Shown here: positions 60,538 to 64,000 of the stretch, piece after piece
Position numbering within the stretch: position 1 is the first letter of the stretch
Layout: every line of letters begins with the position of its first letter
NCBI GenBank assembly: GCA_020638875.1
Contig: JACKHS010000019.1
Coordinates: 1-64,000 of the forward strand
DNA: 64,000 nt
Direction: 5' to 3'
From: Planctomycetota bacterium
GTDB taxonomy: Bacteria > Planctomycetota > UBA1135 > GCA-002686595
Made by a program: the position numbers and the translations under genes
Notes under the pieces: generated by a model
Seen by the model: only the letters and a program-made list of their open reading frames with translations
Databases searched by the model: none
Told to the model about the DNA's origin: nothing

Positions 60538-61551
60538 TCAGCCGTTCATGATGTTGTCGAGGTAGTCCAGCATCTGCTGGTTGTCGGTGCCGATGGCCTT
60601 GGCCTTCTCACCGAACTTCTGGACGCCTTCGGGGTCCTCGAGCGGGCCGGCGCACCAGCGGCACATGGTGAAGTTCAGCATGAAGCCGATCTCCTTGTCC
60701 TTGTAGCCGAGCAGGTTGAGCGCGTTCAGCGCGTCGCGGGCGGCCTCGGCGGCCTCCGGGCCGTCGACGTTCATGAACTGCGCGTCGACGACCTGCTCGA
60801 GCACGCCCTGCTCGTTCTTCGGGTCGAGCTCGCGGCCGGCCTGCATCAGCTCCTCGTCGACCTGTCCGGCCTTCAGCAGCGCCTTCAGCGCGCGCAGCTT
60901 CATGCCCTTGGCGTTGTCCGCGTCGGCCGTGAAGGCCCAGCGCGCGGCGTCCGTGAGCTGGGCGACGAAGGGCGAGTCGGCGGACAGACCTTCGAGCACC
61001 TTCATGACCGCCTCCCAGGCGGCGGGCTTGCCGGCCTCGTCGGCGTCGGTGAAGGCCTTCGAGACCTGCTTCACCTCGACGAGCGCCTTGCGGCCCTCGG
61101 TGCGGACCTGCGCCATGTGCTCGACGTAGGCCTCCGGGCCGCCCTCACGGTAGCCGCTCTGCGCGAAGACCTCGCCCTCGGCCGTCATCATGAGGATCGT
61201 CGGGTAGCCGCGGATGTTGTACTTCTCGCGCAGTTCCTCGTTGCGCGCGGGGTTCGGCACCTTGGCCTTGACCTCGTCCGAGCGCGGGTAGTCGAGCGCG
61301 ACGAGCACGTAGTCCTTCTGCGCCGCGGTGAGGAACGAGTCGTACTGGAAGACCTCGTCGTGCAGCTTGATGCACCAGCCGCACCAGTCGGACCCGGTGA
61401 AGTCCACGAAGAGGTCCTTGTGCTGCTCCTTCGCGATCTTGGCGGCCTCGTCGAAGTCGCCGTACCAGACGTGCGTGGTGTCGTCGACGGGGAGGGCGAG
61501 GGCAGCGGGAGCGGTGAGCGCGCAGAGCGCGAGGGCGGTGATGAGCTTCAA
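60538..61551 (-). CDS. Secreted thioredoxin-fold protein
   Basis: A 337-residue exported protein that begins at TTG 61551; no ATG or GTG precedes the signal peptide KLITALALCALTAPAALA in frame. The thioredoxin domain (about 28-140) has the active site C57-G-W-C60 in FTGSDWCGWCIKLH and a cis-Pro region IRGYPTILMM. The C-terminal 190 residues are helical; a second cysteine pair, MCRWC, lies near residue 294. CGWC with a secretion signal suggests disulfide reduction or isomerization in the periplasm. A start-codon TTG is unusual among its neighbours and may limit expression. Confidence 0.85.
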   Translation of the reverse strand: MKLITALALCALTAPAALALPVDDTTHVWYGDFDEAAKIAKEQHKDLFVDFTGSDWCGWCIKLHDEVFQYDSFLTAAQKDYVLVALDYPRSDEVKAKVPNPARNEELREKYNIRGYPTILMMTAEGEVFAQSGYREGGPEAYVEHMAQVRTEGRKALVEVKQVSKAFTDADEAGKPAAWEAVMKVLEGLSADSPFVAQLTDAARWAFTADADNAKGMKLRALKALLKAGQVDEELMQAGRELDPKNEQGVLEQVVDAQFMNVDGPEAAEAARDALNALNLLGYKDKEIGFMLNFTMCRWCAGPLEDPEGVQKFGEKAKAIGTDNQQMLDYLDNIMNG

Positions 61552-61654
61552 GTCAGTGTCTGGGATCGTGGTCTTCGGGAAGTCCGGGCCGATGCAGGTC
61601 CTTGAGGATGACAGATTCCCCCCCGGCGTCGGTGGGGTCGAGCGGAAATAAGGA

Positions 61655-61679
61655 GGGGTGGCCCGGATCGGACCACCCC
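61655..61679 (-). terminator. Hairpin plus T-rich tail after the 61720 gene
   Basis: GGGGTGG pairs with CCACCCC, with one mismatch and three further pairs inward (61655-61679). On the minus strand the sequence TCCTTATTTCC follows. This is the one terminator in the window that has a T-rich tail. Confidence 0.65.
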
Positions 61680-61719
61680 GACGTGTAAGCCTTGCGTGGC
61701 GCGCGCGGCGCGCGGCCGG

Positions 61720-63174
61720 TCACTGCCGCGAGAGCCAGCGCAGGAAGCGACCTTCCAGGCAGTCGCCGCCGACCTCGGGATCGGAGAGCGGCAAGCCGTA
61801 GACCTCGCGCACCACGGTCGAGAAGCCGCCGCCCTCGCCGCCGACGGCGATCTGCGTGAGCAGGCGACCGTAGGCCGCGGCCGAGTCCTTCTTCGAGCTC
61901 ATCGCCTCGGTCTGCAGCCAGAACAGGAACGCCGACTTGTACGCGCGCAGCAGCTCGCTGAAGTCGGGGCCGGCGCCGTCGGGCAGCTCGGCGTTGGGGT
62001 CCTCGCCCTCGCCGAGCAGCGGCGCGTGCGCGACGTCGCGCATCTTCCCGTCGTCCGCCATCAGCAGGAAGGAGTTGAGCTGGTTCTTGTTGCGCTTGTC
62101 GGCGCTCGCGCCGGACTTCTGCACCTGCCCGAGCACGCGCACGAAGTGGTACTTGCCGTAGTCCTGGCGCCAGCGGCTCTCGGCCACGTTCTTCGGGAGG
62201 TTCCCGCCCTCCGAGCGACCGCCCGCGACGAAGATCTCGCGCTTCTGCGTGAAGCGCGAGCGCGTGTCGCCGTCGATGCGCGTGTGGCAGGCGCCGTACT
62301 GTTGGATGACGAGGTTCAGCGACAGCCCGCTGATCAAGCCGCCCGGCATCGCGTCACCGTGCTCGTAGGCGAGCAGCTTGTTGCTCGCGAGCTGGACCAC
62401 CTGCTCCTCGAGGCCGGTGGTCTCGATGTCCTTCATGCTCGTCGAGGAGGCGTACTCGCCGTTCATCTGCGAGAGCGACGCGTACTCGAGCGCGATCACC
62501 TGCAGCTCGTCGAGGCGGAACTCGCTCCACGTCTGGATGCCCGGCACCCAGAACGTCGGGCGCATGTCCTCGCGCAGCCAGCCGGCGAAGGCCAGGAACT
62601 CGACGAACTGCTCGCGGTGGGGGATCAGCACGAGCCGCACGGCCCGCGGCGTCTCCGCGCTCTGGCCGACGGGCGCGCGCGAGCGCAGCGCGGCGGCGGA
62701 CCGGTCGAGCGCCTCGGCCACCGGGCCCTTGGGCTCGAACAGCGCGCGCACGTCCCGCGCCTCTCCGTCGGCGACCTTCTGCAGGACGCCCGGCTTCCAG
62801 CTCTTGGCCCACTTCTCTCCCTGCTCCAGGTCCTTCGCGAGCGCCTTGCCGTCGACGGCCTGGTCGCCCAGCCATCCGAGCCACAGCCCCTGCGACTCGA
62901 ACAGGGCCTCGCAGACGTCGCGGAAGTCGGTCGCCGTCTCCTTGGACTCGAGGTCGACGGCCGGGATCAGCACCTCGAACAGGCCGACGTCCGCGCGCAC
63001 GAAGTCGCGGCGCAGCACGGCCTCGAGGTCGACCTCGGCGGGAGCCTTGCCGGTCAGGTCGTGGTCGGCGAGGAACTCGCCCGCGACCTGCTCGTAGGGC
63101 AGCTCCTCCGTGTTCTGCGGGAGGGCCTGCGGGGACAGAACGGGGGCGAACGCGAGCAGTGCGGTCAGGATCAT
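61720..63174 (-). CDS. Secreted protein of unknown function
   Basis: A 484-residue exported protein with signal peptide MILTALLAFAPVLSPQALPQ. The mature protein is mixed alpha/beta, with PHREQFVEFLAFAGWLRE (about 178-195) and a downstream KLLAYEHGDAMPGGL segment reminiscent of peptidase-like proteins that handle a large substrate, but no HExxH or other catalytic motif was seen. I do not recognise a family. The ATG at 63174 was selected because the signal peptide follows; the open frame begins earlier. It is followed by a hairpin terminator. Confidence 0.65.
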   Translation of the reverse strand: MILTALLAFAPVLSPQALPQNTEELPYEQVAGEFLADHDLTGKAPAEVDLEAVLRRDFVRADVGLFEVLIPAVDLESKETATDFRDVCEALFESQGLWLGWLGDQAVDGKALAKDLEQGEKWAKSWKPGVLQKVADGEARDVRALFEPKGPVAEALDRSAAALRSRAPVGQSAETPRAVRLVLIPHREQFVEFLAFAGWLREDMRPTFWVPGIQTWSEFRLDELQVIALEYASLSQMNGEYASSTSMKDIETTGLEEQVVQLASNKLLAYEHGDAMPGGLISGLSLNLVIQQYGACHTRIDGDTRSRFTQKREIFVAGGRSEGGNLPKNVAESRWRQDYGKYHFVRVLGQVQKSGASADKRNKNQLNSFLLMADDGKMRDVAHAPLLGEGEDPNAELPDGAGPDFSELLRAYKSAFLFWLQTEAMSSKKDSAAAYGRLLTQIAVGGEGGGFSTVVREVYGLPLSDPEVGGDCLEGRFLRWLSRQ

Positions 63175-63339
63175 GGCGGGGCGGTGGAGCGAGGGCCTCG
63201 GGGTGCGGCCGGCGAGCGTGTCGCTCTGGCCCACAACTAACGTCCGGGCACCGCCTTCGCTTTCGCGGAAGACGCCGGAACCTGCTCCTTTTCGCAACCG
63301 ATACGCGGCCCTCGCGCGGCCCCGCACGGGGTTTGCTCA

Positions 63340-63526
63340 CCGGTCCTGGACCGGGGTGTTTGCCCGGCACAAATCCTGTCCCAGCCCCGTTCGGGGACAG
63401 GCGTTCAAGCCCGCGAATCGCGTGGTTTTTGGAAGGAAATCAGACCCACTCGCCCCTGTTCGACGCTTTGTCTTGAGGACCCTCGGGGCGCCATCTCCCG
63501 AGGGTCCAAATCGTGCCTCCCGGCAC
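63340..63526. other. Run of four inverted repeats, possible structured RNA or operator region
   Basis: CCGGTCC-T-GGACCGG (63340-63354) is a 7+1+7 dyad. CTGTCCC/GGGACAG (63376-63400) has an 11-nt loop and an alternative inner CCCCG/CGGGG pairing. GACCCTCGGG/CCCGAGGGTC (63478-63487, 63497-63506) is a perfect 10-bp stem with a 9-nt loop. GTGCC/GGCAC (63513-63526) is the smallest. No known RNA family was recognised. Confidence 0.4.
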
Positions 63527-63673
63527 CGCGTTCCGCCCCCCCCGGACCTCGTCCGGTCGGTTCTCGACACCTTGTCTACCTCAGGGGCTGCGGAGACGGC
63601 GCCGGGTCTGTCACGTCCTCGGTTCGGGGGATCCGATGACGGGAGAGTGTCTCTCGCAGGAACCGGCACTGTG

Positions 63674-63767
63674 GGGGGTGCGGCCTCGGTCGCGCCCCCC
63701 ACGCTTTTCACGCCGGGGGTGCGGCCTCGGTCGCGCCCCCCACGCGTTTCACGCCGGGGGTGCGGCC
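63674..63767 (+). repeat. 41-bp tandem repeat, two copies and a partial third
   Basis: The copies 63674-63714 and 63715-63755 differ at one position (CTTTT versus CGTTT), and 63756-63767 begins a third. Each unit contains GGGGGTGCG and CGCGCCCCC, which can pair in a 9-bp stem with an 8-nt loop and one G-T pair. No repeat of this unit was seen elsewhere in the window. Confidence 0.75.
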
Positions 63768-64000
63768 ACCGCCCAGGGACTCGCGCGCTTCCGGCGTCTT
63801 CGGGCGCCGCTCGGCCCGCGCCTCGTGGGCGGAGTCGGCGAGCGAGCCCGGCCGGCTCGAGCGGCTGACCCCGGGGGGACCGCGCCTCACTGGCGCGAGA
63901 GAGCGGTTCGCGGACCTCGGGGGCCTTCTCGCGGCAGGGACCGACTTGCTAGGCTGCTCGGATCAGAAGGGCCCGCAGCGGTCCGCTCGTAGCCTCGGCC

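Larger units (their letters stand above)
63175..64000. other. 826-bp region with no supported gene: dyads and tandem repeat
   Basis: Open frames here (for example plus 63110-63868 and 63513-63992) have no recognisable domain or codon-position pattern and are doubted. The stretch contains dyads at 63340-63354, 63376-63400, 63478-63506 and 63513-63526, and the 41-bp tandem repeat at 63674-63767. Its first half is less G+C-rich than the rest of the window. It could hold a structured RNA or the start of a region beyond the window. Confidence 0.5.

Noticed and set aside
63674..63767. CRISPR array
   Set aside because: The repeats are directly adjacent with no variable spacers and no cas genes are near.
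63110..63992. Plus-strand open frames in the right-hand end
   Set aside because: They have no recognisable domain, run through the tandem repeat and hairpins, and differ in composition from real genes here.
1..64000. tRNA, rRNA, insertion sequences or prophage
   Set aside because: Reading both strands, I found no T-arm consensus in a cloverleaf context, no rRNA sequence, and no transposase, integrase or phage structural gene.

Overview
The window is one continuous chromosomal segment of very high G+C (about 72% by eye) and high coding density. It most resembles a member of the Planctomycetota. The evidence is the gene content: a PVC-type beta-propeller/HEAT/cytochrome c/DUF1080 mosaic protein (32826-36680), a five-haem PA14 protein overlapping a second propeller gene (42549-38444), two ECF sigma factors with non-classical anti-sigma partners, an orphan mraZ outside any division cluster, and several secreted proteins without assignable function. 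I see no tRNA, rRNA, CRISPR array, prophage, transposase or integrase. The species is not identifiable from sequence reading alone.

Layout. 1-5735: a truncated KamA-type radical SAM gene, a secreted prenyltransferase-fold protein, a polytopic glycosyltransferase-like protein and a zinc-ribbon gene bracketed by two unrelated repeat elements. 5736-16074: a NapH-like polyferredoxin fused to TPRs, a DUF218/hydrolase pair, a second prenyltransferase-fold protein, an ECF sigma/anti-sigma-VWA pair and mraZ. 16284-26490: secreted protein, Ste24 protease, asparagine synthase, a frame-disrupted acetolactate-decarboxylase-like lipoprotein with a CYTH gene, a two-domain aryl-CoA monooxygenase/reductase, a desaturase and a PlsC acyltransferase. 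26632-32471: membrane protein, B12-type radical SAM enzyme, SRPBCC protein, FecCD permease and ATPase, then a response regulator and a STAS-like protein. 32826-42549: the cytochrome/propeller region with TauE and rhomboid genes. 42713-53884: outer-membrane lipoprotein, PLP decarboxylase, ABC-2 exporter (one ATPase, two permeases), PqiA-like and MMPL proteins, and the second ECF/anti-sigma pair. 53991-64000: a frame-disrupted homocysteine S-methyltransferase, MsrA, a GMC/Gfo-Idh oxidoreductase pair, a histone-deacetylase-family enzyme, secreted thioredoxin and unknown proteins, and a repeat-rich non-coding end.

How the genes work together. Coupled units, shown by ATGA overlaps or near-zero spacing, are 8171/9160, 12043/12582, 26632/27021, 28410/28961/30028, 42549/39892/38440, 45182/46114/47366, 52246/52793 and 59397/57731. 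Themes are envelope work (exporters, lipid enzymes, proteases, secreted proteins), extracytoplasmic sensing through sigma factors, and periplasmic redox chemistry.

Two signals run through the window. A TAnnnT hexamer sits 6-13 bp before about a dozen start codons that lack a Shine-Dalgarno sequence, which suggests widespread leaderless transcription. Clusters of 1-bp frame shifts damage three loci (20990-21425, 54060-54460, and the start of mraZ) while neighbouring genes are clean; sequencing error and true decay cannot be separated here.
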